Assembly (NCBI GenBank): GCA_964291465.2
Contig: OZ219928.1
Span: 372,001-436,000 of the forward strand
Direction of reading: 5' to 3'
Source: JAGWBJ01 sp964291465
GTDB taxonomy: Bacteria > Chloroflexota > Dehalococcoidia > Lucifugimonadales > JAGWBF01
Length of the DNA stretch: 64,000 nt
Made by a program: the position numbers and the translations under genes. Below are positions 33,043-40,542 of this stretch, piece by piece. The notes beneath the pieces were generated by a model. That model was not told where the DNA came from, ran no database searches, and was given only the letters and a program-made list of their open reading frames with translations. Numbering within the stretch: the first letter of the stretch is position 1; every line of letters begins with the position of its first letter.

Positions 33043-33601
33043 AGCCTGGGCACTCTGCTGGACGGGCAGCCCAATCCGGGACTTACGTCCACACCTTTGC
33101 CACTGGCCCCGCGGAGCACTGAGTTGTTGGTTCAGGTGGCGGAGAACAATGAGCAACGTCCAGGGTGGTCCGAGGCTTGGTGCGCCTTATGAATGCTCTG
33201 GTGGCCCTCCGAGCATTGCGATGGGGATATTGCAGCATGATTGGCGTTGGCCGGTTGGGGTAGGGCCTGGAGGTGCGTCTGGCGGAGGGGGTGGGAGTAT
33301 AAGCCGCCAAGATTACAAGTCTGTATGACCTCACTCAGGCCCCATCAGTCTTGCTATGCCCACACTTATCCCCACATGAATGGTCGGACGTTGAGGCCTC
33401 GGCCTACGAAGTCGTCCAAGTCTTCCGTTGGGCAGGCACGCTGTGGAACTCTCTGGGTCCCTCTAATGATACCTATTCTATCATCTCTTGGGCCATCACC
33501 ACCAACCCTTCCCTCCGGCTCTAGCCTTTTCGTCACTATCGTGCCCAGAAGCATCAGCAATGCCCTTACCGCTGCGTAGTGCCCCCGCCTTAGCGGTCTG
33601 A
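33043..33601. other. Region without a recognisable gene
   Basis: About 560 bases with no convincing reading frame on either strand. It separates the kinase island from the truncated methyltransferase and may hold the scar of a deletion. Confidence 0.5.
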
Positions 33602-34969
33602 ACTTGGCAGTGGTGTGTCCAGGATGGCGGAGAAGGAATCCGTTGGCCAGAGAGTGTCACAGATAGGACGACGAAGTCCCACGAGTACGTCTTCCACCTG
33701 GCGAAGTCGGGGAGTCCCCTGTTCTGGACCCACCGGGACGGGCCGGGGACGCGGGCAGCGCCGGCTCCCGACTACCGGTACATCGACCGGGCCACCGGGG
33801 CAGAGTACGACGTGGAACCCGAGGACTGGTCTGGCGAGGTCGTCGACTGCCCCGCGTGCGAGGGGACCGGGAAGGTCGAGGTCCACAAGGTCCAGACCAC
33901 CCTGTTCGACGAGGCCCCACCCGCCCTCATCAAGACGTGCCAGAACTGCCTGCCGCCACCCAGGGGGGACGACGACGACGAGGCAGACGACGAACCCGCG
34001 CTCCCACCGGGGAAGATCAAGCGGTGGCGGCGGCTGAACCTGTGGAGCAGCCACGACTACTACTACGACGCCTTTGCCATCCGGGAGCCGATGAAGGACA
34101 GCAGCATCGCCCGGATGTACCAGAGCACCTTCTGGGAGCAGGAACCGGGGCCCAAGGACTTCAAGAGGGCCGGGGTGAACCAGAACCGGTCGGGGCACCA
34201 GGCCCTCCAGAATCTCCGCCGGAGAGTGGCCGAGAAGCCACGGAGAGGCCACCCACGCCCCCAGACCGACCTGTGGGACGACCAGACCAAGGAACAGCAG
34301 CAGGCCATGGGGGCCAACAAGCGGGACGTATGGTGGGTGAACACCCAGCCGTTCAAAGGGGCCCACTTCGCTACCATGCCCGAGGAACTGGTGCGCATCC
34401 CGATGCTGGCGGGGACCTCCGAGTACGGCTGCTGTCCCCAGTGTAGGGCACCATGGTCCCGGCAGGTGGTGAAGAACGAGGCCCCGCACGACGGGGACAC
34501 GGCGTCAGCCTACGAGGGTACGTCCACGGCGGGGCGGCTGGCCAAGCTTCGGCAGGCCGCCCGGGCCAGGGGCGGGGAGTACGTCCAGGCCCCCGAGACC
34601 GTGGGCTGGCAGCCCACCTGCGACTGCTTCACCCCCGCCACAAAGCCCAGCCTGGTTTTAGACCCCTTCGCCGGCAGCGGGACCGTAGGCGTGGTGGCCC
34701 TGCAACATGGTCGGTCGTTCGTGGGCATTGAGTTGAATCGAAAGTACGCCCATATGGCGAGGAAGCGCATCCAGAAGTACACGTTGAAGGAGGAAGCCAG
34801 TGCCAGTGGTGAACACGCCCAGGAAGCGGCGGAGACCAGGGAGACGGACGAACAAGGAATCGACGGGGTACCCGGTGGAGATACGGGTGGTGGGGGACCC
34901 CATCCTCAAGTGCCGGACGACGAAGGTGCCCAAGTGGGTGATCAAGGAAAAGCGTCTCTCCCTGCATAG
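33602..34969 (+). pseudogene. 5'-truncated DNA methyltransferase with zinc-knuckle insert
   Basis: The open frame begins after a stop at 33599. It enters the family in mid-protein at WPESVTDRTTKSHEYVFHL, the segment that follows the catalytic DPPY half in phage-like N4/N6 methyltransferases, so that half is missing. The rest is recognisable: YYYDAFAIREP, GCCPQCRAPW, and the AdoMet motif LVLDPFAGSGTVGVVALQ with VGIELNRKYAHMARKRI. Between the KSHEYVF and YYYD segments sits an insert of about 100 residues with CPACEGTGK and CQNC, resembling a zinc knuckle, plus an acidic stretch. The 3' end overlaps the deformylase gene by 170 bases. GTG 33812 could start a shorter product. Confidence 0.7.
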
Positions 34970-35222
34970 GCTGGTCGCGGACATGGTCGTGACCTGCGCC
35001 TCCAACGGGGGCGTCGGGCTGGCCGCGAACCAGGTCGGGGAGCTCCAGCAGGTCGCCATCGTCTGGCACCCCGACCGCCCGGACCCCATCGTGCTGCTGA
35101 ACCCCGAGGTCGTGGAGTCCGAGGGGGAACGCATCGTCTCCGAGGGCTGCCTGAGCATCCCCGGCTATGAGATGAAGGTGAAGCGGGCGGAGCCTCTGGA
35201 GCCGAGGGCTTTATGGAAGTGA
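34800..35222 (+). CDS. Peptide deformylase lacking the HExxH motif (truncated)
   Basis: 140 residues from GTG 34800, with AAGGAGG 6 bases upstream. Motif 1 (GVGLAANQVGE) and motif 2 (SEGCLSIPGYE, with the metal-binding Cys) of peptide deformylase are intact. The frame then ends at LEPRALWK before motif 3, the HExxH helix that supplies two of the three metal ligands. The enzyme therefore should not bind Fe2+ or Zn2+ or be active. The break coincides with the start of an AT-richer region, so it probably marks a recombination junction. It was likely part of a phage-derived unit with the methyltransferase. Confidence 0.7.
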   Translation: MPVVNTPRKRRRPGRRTNKESTGYPVEIRVVGDPILKCRTTKVPKWVIKEKRLSLHRLVADMVVTCASNGGVGLAANQVGELQQVAIVWHPDRPDPIVLLNPEVVESEGERIVSEGCLSIPGYEMKVKRAEPLEPRALWK

Positions 35223-35268
35223 ACCGCCATGCGCACAAGAAGCCCATGGAATAGTAACCCGGAATTCA

Positions 35269-35673
35269 TCATATATCACTGGAGTCACTAGTTGTGGATG
35301 GGGGTATTACAAGCTTGGCACCCTTTGCAAGGGTTTTTCTAACCCGATCGGGTTTACTACCTACCACCTCTGAGTGGGCACAGTTGCCCTCAACGGGCTT
35401 GTATCGAATCTCCTGTCCGTTATTCCAGAAAACCTCGGCAGCAACGGTGGCGACTCCGCGACCGCTACCCCATTTCGCCCACCGATCAAATGTCTCCTGA
35501 GGAGTCGCCTTATCCGACCAATCTACAGACATCCGGTTAGTTTGTGTCGCATTTGAAAAAGCACCGGCACTAATCTTCCCGCCGCCTTTTATCCATTCAG
35601 GGCGAAGCGCTCGATAAAACTCATCATCGTCGTTAAGGGGTTGTGGGAAGGCTTCCGCATTGTTTTGTTCCAA
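35269..35673 (-). CDS. Uncharacterised cassette protein C
   Basis: 134 residues from TTG 35673, 12 bases after the stop of the upstream gene; no ATG or GTG start fits. The family is not named, but the pattern DEFYRALRPEWIKGGGKIS, SAGAFSNATQTNRMSVDWSD and GRGVATVAAEVFWNNGQEIR, followed by an Asn-x-Ala-His-like GNCAHSEVVG, looks like a compact conserved domain. It has no transmembrane helix or signal peptide. It is the last gene of a three-gene operon, which is AT-richer than its surroundings. No catalytic residues can be claimed. Confidence 0.6.
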   Translation of the reverse strand: MEQNNAEAFPQPLNDDDEFYRALRPEWIKGGGKISAGAFSNATQTNRMSVDWSDKATPQETFDRWAKWGSGRGVATVAAEVFWNNGQEIRYKPVEGNCAHSEVVGSKPDRVRKTLAKGAKLVIPPSTTSDSSDI

Positions 35674-35685
35674 CAGTATTCCATC

Positions 35686-36624
35686 TCATCGAGTCAGTTG
35701 GTTAATCAACTCGCTCAAAGTAGCGTCCTTTGAGACGACTCCTTCCGATTCGTTTATGTCACCCGAAATCATGGGCTCATCCAAGAGATACCTCACGTCT
35801 ATGCCTGTTGGCGGGATTACAAGCATCAACTCTGCACCGGAGTCTAGTTCCCATTCGAGCTCAAGTCCACCTTCCGGCAATGGGGCGATGAAAGGCTCCT
35901 CCAGCAGACCTCGAGACAACTTGTTTGTTTCGAGTAGCAGCGCTGCGGTCGCCTTGACCGCTTGTTCCGTAGGGGGACTGCCCCCGTAGCCGTCCCAGTT
36001 TGGCTCCAAGTCTGCGAGCTTCCTTATCCGCTCTACTGCTTCTGGGCTAGCGGACTGAAGAGTTGCCAGGACCGGACTTGCATTGGTGTCCTTAGTTTTG
36101 CCACCGGCCGAGGAATGGAAGACATATTCCGCCAGCGGGGCAGTAATCGATTCACAGTGTCCTGATGCCTCATCCAGATAGTCTTGATAGTGTCTACCAC
36201 TGTCGAATCTGTTGATCCCTGCCAACCCAGGAGGGCAAGTCTCCACAATCCTTATCCAGTGATCATGAATGGCCTCAAAATCTGGGACAGATCGCCCAGC
36301 TGACAAGGCGGACGAGCAATCCATCTGTTCCTGAGACGCTGTTAGTGGCGGCACGTCTCCTGTTTCGCTGCTCGGAAGTAGTATGGTCGGGGAGCCATGT
36401 AATGTGTAAGCAACTAAGTTTTGGTCACTGATCGAAAAGAACTGAGAATACATCTCAAAGACATTAGGCAGACGGTCAGGCTCCTCCTCATATAACGTGT
36501 TCGGCTGCGGCGGGACGATAACAGGTCCCCAATTAGCCATATCTCCGACAGGACGGTGTCGCCGTTGGCGTCTTCTTGAACTAGCTCTACCAGTTTCCGT
36601 GTGCGTCAAACTTGTACCGATCAT
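35686..36624 (-). CDS. Uncharacterised cassette protein B
   Basis: 312 residues from ATG 36624, which overlaps the stop of the preceding gene as ATGA, so the two are translationally coupled. Two regions are seen: an N-terminal half without recognisable motifs (starting after a basic tail RRRQRRHR), and a C-terminal domain with LADLEPNWDGYGGSPPTEQA, then EEPFIAPLPEGGLELEWELD, a pattern found in many hypothetical proteins of unknown role. No membrane segment. Codon use and base composition are poorer in GC than in the flanking chromosome, which suggests horizontal transfer. Confidence 0.65.
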   Translation of the reverse strand: MIGTSLTHTETGRASSRRRQRRHRPVGDMANWGPVIVPPQPNTLYEEEPDRLPNVFEMYSQFFSISDQNLVAYTLHGSPTILLPSSETGDVPPLTASQEQMDCSSALSAGRSVPDFEAIHDHWIRIVETCPPGLAGINRFDSGRHYQDYLDEASGHCESITAPLAEYVFHSSAGGKTKDTNASPVLATLQSASPEAVERIRKLADLEPNWDGYGGSPPTEQAVKATAALLLETNKLSRGLLEEPFIAPLPEGGLELEWELDSGAELMLVIPPTGIDVRYLLDEPMISGDINESEGVVSKDATLSELINQLTR

Positions 36625-37280
36625 ATCTGGAGCCCTATCTGAGTCAGAAATTCGTTAAACGCGGCGTATTGTTGTCCAATCTCATGCCCCAGCGTTTCCT
36701 GGCTCGGCAATGTGGTCGTGCTTTCGCTAGCGTTAAAGTTCGAGTTGAGCCTATCACCTGGCAGAGCCTCGAGCCGAACCGTCCATTCCTTGGGAGGGCG
36801 GTCTAATAGCAGGGTAACCGACTTACTAGAAAGGGAGGTTGCAAGCTTGGATGCAAGACTTGGGTTGAGCAAGTTATTACCTAGCCACTCACCCGGACTC
36901 TCCACCTCAATCTCTGAGATGAAGTTTATCCCGTAAGACCGGATGCTGATCGCAGGTAAGGCGCCGCAGAACCCATGGATAATTCTCGGGATTTTGATTT
37001 TTGCTTGCGTGATGTTACCACTGGACTCACGAACGTCAATCTTGTTGGGGAAGAACTGTATCTCAACTTGGTCTCGGTTGCTGTTGACGATCGGCCCTTC
37101 AGCACCTTGTGAAATGCTCAGCGGCCGTCTTAGAATATCTTCCAATACATTGGGCGTGATGGGACCGGAGGGGGGAGAAACGCCAGGTGCGAGCACAACC
37201 GCAATAGTGCTCAGGATGAGTTCAGTTCGGTCATTGTTAGCCAACGGTGCTGTCCCTCTGCCAGCGTAGACCGAAGCCAT
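36621..37280 (-). CDS. Uncharacterised cassette protein A (TIGR04255-like?)
   Basis: 219 residues from ATG 37280; TTG 37298 would add six residues. The pattern of an opening helix (ELILSTIAVVLAP), alternating strands such as QVEIQFFPNKIDVRE, and late VTLLLDRPPKEWTVRLEAL plus a C-terminal helix (HEIGQQYAAFNEFLTQIG) recalls TIGR04255-family proteins, but the similarity is only suggestive. A TATAGT box lies 3 bases before the ATG, so the transcript may be leaderless. It is the first gene of the three-gene operon. Function unknown. Confidence 0.6.
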   Translation of the reverse strand: MASVYAGRGTAPLANNDRTELILSTIAVVLAPGVSPPSGPITPNVLEDILRRPLSISQGAEGPIVNSNRDQVEIQFFPNKIDVRESSGNITQAKIKIPRIIHGFCGALPAISIRSYGINFISEIEVESPGEWLGNNLLNPSLASKLATSLSSKSVTLLLDRPPKEWTVRLEALPGDRLNSNFNASESTTTLPSQETLGHEIGQQYAAFNEFLTQIGLQI

Positions 37281-37745
37281 TGTACTATAGCACGTCAACT
37301 AAGCCTACCATAGGCGGGCGTGCTATTCAAATCTGCCTGGATGCGTAGCGAGGGCAATAAGGGCTGACTCTTGGGGAAGTTAGCTATCAGGAACCGGGGA
37401 CGGGCTGGCAACGCCCCAGGGTAGGGAACAGCAGCTCCACTCTTTTGGCTCCGGCTCGCCGGGCGGGATGGAGCTAAGAACAAGAGGCAGCTAGAAACCT
37501 GCGGGCCGACATGCCTGCCGAACCCACCGAGGGTCTAGCTGCCCTTGCACCAGTCGCTAGCCATCGTCTTGGCAGGACTCGGGTTCGCGACATGGCTAGG
37601 GGAGTACGGACTTGGTGCGTCCCCAAGCCCCGGGTCGCGACCTTGGTGCCGCCCGGCCGTCGCTGTGTATAGGTGGGCCACGACACGGTGATATGCTACT
37701 CCTTGATGCAGCTATTCGGAGCCTGTGTGTCTTGAGGAGGTATTG
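37281..37745. other. Intergenic region between the cassette and the HEPN gene
   Basis: About 465 bases between divergent genes. No gene was recognised; short open frames here lack any family signature. The region must carry the two promoters. Confidence 0.5.
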
Positions 37746-38498
37746 GTGAGCGCGAAACTAGGTCCACATGAGGCGTTCGTCGACAACATCGAGGATGCGA
37801 AGGCCCTGATGAGCTATGCTCGGGCATTCCAGAACAAACGCAACCGTCGCATGCGCCAAGAACTTCGTTCTCGAGTGGGTGATGCACTGAAGGTGCCGGT
37901 CAACCAGCAGGAGGATTTGGATTGTTTAGAGAGCGACGACCTGTTCGTCGTCTTCATGCCTAGTGGGGACCTCAGCAGAGACCGATTCACAGATCTCCAA
38001 CCCCTGCTTCGCCAATCGCTGGTCGCGGCCTGCGCGGCACTCGAGACTTACGTGGCAGACAAGGCCATGGAATTTGTTGGTGCCGCCCTCAAGTCCTACG
38101 AGCTCCCAACTCGTATGAAGTCCATCAGCCTAACGGTCGGACACTGGGCCGAAATCGAAGGGAAATACAAACGCCGCGGGTGGGGGATACGCTCAGTCAT
38201 TGACCGGTACATCCGAGAGACAAGTAGCACAGCACCAAGCCACATTGGCGTTGTCCTTTCAACAGTCGGGGTCAAGAGATGGTCGACCCAGGTTGATAAC
38301 GCCCGAAACGTTGAGCAAGGCACCACCGTTGAAGAGCTAGACGCTATAACGAAGCGGCGCAACCTCATTGCACACTCCGCAGATAGGAAGGGTAGAGGCC
38401 GGGCGTCGACCAACCTGCAGGAAGTTGAGCAGCAACTCACGACTATCGAGGAAGTCGTAAATGCAATTGAGGAGGTGCTCAGAGAACATGAAGTGTAA
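37746..38498 (+). CDS. HEPN-domain ribonuclease (RiboL-PSP-HEPN-like)
   Basis: 250 residues from GTG 37746, with AGGAGG 5 bases upstream; GTG 37725 is an alternative. An all-helical protein. The core helix LVAACAALETYVADKAMEF and the later AITKRRNLIAHSADRKGRG contain the HEPN RNase motif R-x4-H (RNLIAH) with the following polar residues. HEPN proteins of this type are metal-independent RNases used in toxin-antitoxin, abortive infection and RNA-processing systems. No partner antitoxin (such as MNT) is adjacent, so it may be autonomous or belong with the three-gene cassette divergent from it. Confidence 0.7.
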   Translation: MSAKLGPHEAFVDNIEDAKALMSYARAFQNKRNRRMRQELRSRVGDALKVPVNQQEDLDCLESDDLFVVFMPSGDLSRDRFTDLQPLLRQSLVAACAALETYVADKAMEFVGAALKSYELPTRMKSISLTVGHWAEIEGKYKRRGWGIRSVIDRYIRETSSTAPSHIGVVLSTVGVKRWSTQVDNARNVEQGTTVEELDAITKRRNLIAHSADRKGRGRASTNLQEVEQQLTTIEEVVNAIEEVLREHEV

Positions 38499-38579
38499 CG
38501 GTTGGCAGCGTCCAGATAGGGCGCGGAGTCAAGCCGTTGCAGGCCCCGTCTCTGGGCGGCGCGCAACGGGCTGCTGGAC

Positions 38580-38720
38580 GCATATGCAGCAGCCCGGCCA
38601 ACATCTCCGGGTAGGTCACCTGCTTGCTGGCGGCGACGTCCAGGGAGTTCTCCAAGCCTCGACAGCCTGCTTGAGGCCCAGGGTCTTCAGGTGCTGGCGG
38701 GCCTGTTCCAGGGCCATCAT
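38580..38720 (-). pseudogene. IS21-type istB remnant, frameshifted
   Basis: ATG 38720 has GGAGG upstream and begins MMALEQARQHLKTLGLKQAV, matching the N-terminus of IstB-type ATPases. After about 22 residues the match continues in another frame as LENSLDVAASKQVTYPEMLA, so one base has been lost. The ATP-binding core is absent. It is a decayed insertion sequence. Confidence 0.55.
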
Positions 38721-39019
38721 CGTACACCTCCGGACGCGCCCATCTCGTAGACCTCCAGCGGTCTTCGTTCCACCTGGTCCGAGGAGACCTGCACCGCCAG
38801 GGCATGCTTGCGGGACCTCTCACCTCCCGTGCTCAGGCCCCCACTGGCCCGGGAGGGTGAATCGCTGACCCGGTTGCTGGGCTCTGGGGTGGACCGATAT
38901 CCGATCTTCTCCACAAGATCTACACGGTGCCCATGCGCTGGCCCACCTGCACCGTGGCGCCATCCGGCGTAAGCTGGGTAACGCTGCCCTGTCCATCCAG
39001 TTTTCCGGGTCCACCTCAC
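38717..39019 (-). pseudogene. Possible istA C-terminal remnant
   Basis: The open frame ends at TGA overlapping the ATGATG of the istB remnant, the overlap typical of istA/istB. Only the end (VERRPLEVYEMG) resembles IS21 transposases; the rest is scrambled between frames. No DDE residues remain. Confidence 0.35.
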
Positions 39020-39066
39020 TCTTCTGAGAAGAAGGAAAAGAGGGCCCCTAGCAGCCGCGCCGGGAG

Positions 39067-39130
39067 ATGGACGGTGAGGACCTGCGGGGGTTGGCGGCGA
39101 GTATTCGCGAAATCGGGGTCATCCAAGCCC
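39067..39130 (+). pseudogene. ParB-like N-terminal fragment
   Basis: The short stretch DLRGLAASIREIGVIQAP matches the start of ParB/Srx nuclease-like domains. It loses similarity immediately afterwards, at the palindrome at 39143. It is listed as a likely relic only. Confidence 0.3.
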
Positions 39131-39142
39131 CTTGGCCTACGG

Positions 39143-39166
39143 AACAGCCGACGATCGTCGGCTGTT
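39143..39166. repeat. 24-base perfect palindrome
   Basis: AACAGCCGACGA followed at once by its reverse complement, with no loop. It interrupts the ParB-like fragment and could be a transposon-end fusion, a MITE relic or a protein-binding site. No T-tract follows, so a terminator is unlikely. Confidence 0.85.
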
Positions 39167-39429
39167 GGGTCGGTATCGACGTGGTCACTTTAGTTGGACG
39201 GATGGTATTGGCGTGGCCGTCGCCACGGGTGGATTCCGGCGTGCTCTGAAGTGACGGCATCGGGATGATGGTCGTTAGCGTTGGGGTTATGGGACTTGGT
39301 TACATCGTTGCAGCCACATACGCTGGGGCCGCCTGGCCTGACAGGCCACCAAGAACCTCAAAGACCGGTACGGGTATCAAAATGGGAGCCTGATCATTCG
39401 GGTCTTGATAGGGTCGGAGCCTCTTGGGG

Positions 39430-40113
39430 TCAAAAGTCCTCAGTGGTCCCTTCCTGAGGATTGTCCTCCGCCACTCTGTCAGGGCAATCCGCCGATGTTA
39501 TGTTGCAGAAGCCGCACTCCATGCGGCTCGGAACTCTCCTAGCTGGTGAGGTAGAAGCCAACCTAAGAACGAGTTGTGAAAGGTTTCCCACAAAATTGTC
39601 ACCGACTGCCGAAGCGGGGATTTCAACTTCGTGGTCTGCATAAACGATCTTGCCATCGAAAGTAATGCCTCTGTACTGATGGAGGGCCCTAGGTATGGCG
39701 TACATGTAGATCATGACCTGGACACTATGGGATGGACTCGGTTGTCCCGTCTTGATGTCAATTATCGTGCCGGTACTATCCCTCCACGCAATCAGGTCCG
39801 GCTTGCCACCGAGTGCCGCCGCTTTTCCTCTAAGGACGAAACTGTTTTGAGCTTCGGTAAATACTGCATATCCTTGTTCTTCCCAGGATTGACGACATTC
39901 GTTGACCTTCGCTGTGTGTTCCATCTGCCATGTAGCCTGATCGAATGTGCTGGCCACTTTCTCCCAACTCCAACCCTCGTGTTGAGATCTGAACCAAGCT
40001 GCCCATTCGCACGAGTTCTCTCCAACTAGCAACTTAGTGAGCCATGTTACCCAGATGTATGGACCGTTCGCCCGTATCTGTGCCATCTCCATCCTTTGCG
40101 GTTCGTCTACCAC
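39430..40113 (-). CDS. PD-(D/E)XK nuclease with Cas4-like cysteine cluster
   Basis: 227 residues from GTG 40113; ATG 40092 is an alternative start. The nuclease core is ALGGKPDLIAWRD (Asp of the PD motif) followed by TIIDIKTGQPSPSHSVQ (D-x-K with downstream Gln), the Cas4/RecB arrangement. One Cys lies near the N-terminus (VGENSCEWAAWF) and further ones at the C-terminus (MECGFCNITSADCPDR), as in Fe-S cluster-bearing Cas4 and AddB nucleases. Upstream helices (WSWEKVASTFDQATW) match the family length. No cas genes or CRISPR repeats are near. It may be a phage- or plasmid-type exonuclease or a defence component. Confidence 0.7.
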   Translation of the reverse strand: MVDEPQRMEMAQIRANGPYIWVTWLTKLLVGENSCEWAAWFRSQHEGWSWEKVASTFDQATWQMEHTAKVNECRQSWEEQGYAVFTEAQNSFVLRGKAAALGGKPDLIAWRDSTGTIIDIKTGQPSPSHSVQVMIYMYAIPRALHQYRGITFDGKIVYADHEVEIPASAVGDNFVGNLSQLVLRLASTSPARRVPSRMECGFCNITSADCPDRVAEDNPQEGTTEDF

Positions 40114-40473
40114 TTGACTGACATGCCCTCGGAAGACTGCTGAAAGGCGTCGATGCGGAGTGTCGACCGCCGGGACCTCGCCCTTTCTCCGAGCTTTGAC
40201 CCTCCTCCTGGAGGAGGCCGCGCTCTCGTGAAACTTCTGCCTGTAGGGTGGGTCTGGCCTGGATTCCTTGTAGCAGGTCGGGTTCTCTATTCCCTCTCCA
40301 ACCTCGACTGGGAATTGTCATGCCCGATGTCTCTCTACCTGACGCCAGGCCGGGGAAATCGTGGATAATCGGGGCCACTCTATCATCTTTACACTAACCT
40401 CACAAGACTGCGGGCGGAAAAGGCAGACTACTTAACGGCTAACTTACACATGCCCTATATACTGTAACAGCAG
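40114..40473. other. Region without a recognisable gene before the array
   Basis: About 360 bases, no supported gene. A TATACT box at 40458-40463 might be part of a promoter for the array, but a -35 is not obvious. Confidence 0.4.
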
Positions 40474-40542
40474 AACGCGGGAACCCGTGAGTCACTGACC
40501 AGCGCAGGAACGTCGGCAGTCGTACTGGGCAGGCTATCTTGA
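40474..40542 (+). pseudogene. 3' remnant of an additional array gene
   Basis: The frame reads NAGTRESLTSAGTSAVVLGR then LS and TGA 40540-40542, which is the C-terminal end of the Ig-like module shared by all array genes. The rest of the gene is gone. Its stop overlaps the TTG start of the first intact gene as TTGA, the same coupling used between the intact members. It shows the array once extended further left. Confidence 0.85.

Noticed and set aside
33590..34489. A minus-strand frame opposite the truncated methyltransferase
   Set aside because: No motif; the plus strand carries the methyltransferase signatures.
40034..40378. A 114-codon minus-strand frame upstream of the Cas4-like nuclease
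   Set aside because: No SD, no family signature and it overlaps the nuclease start in another frame.
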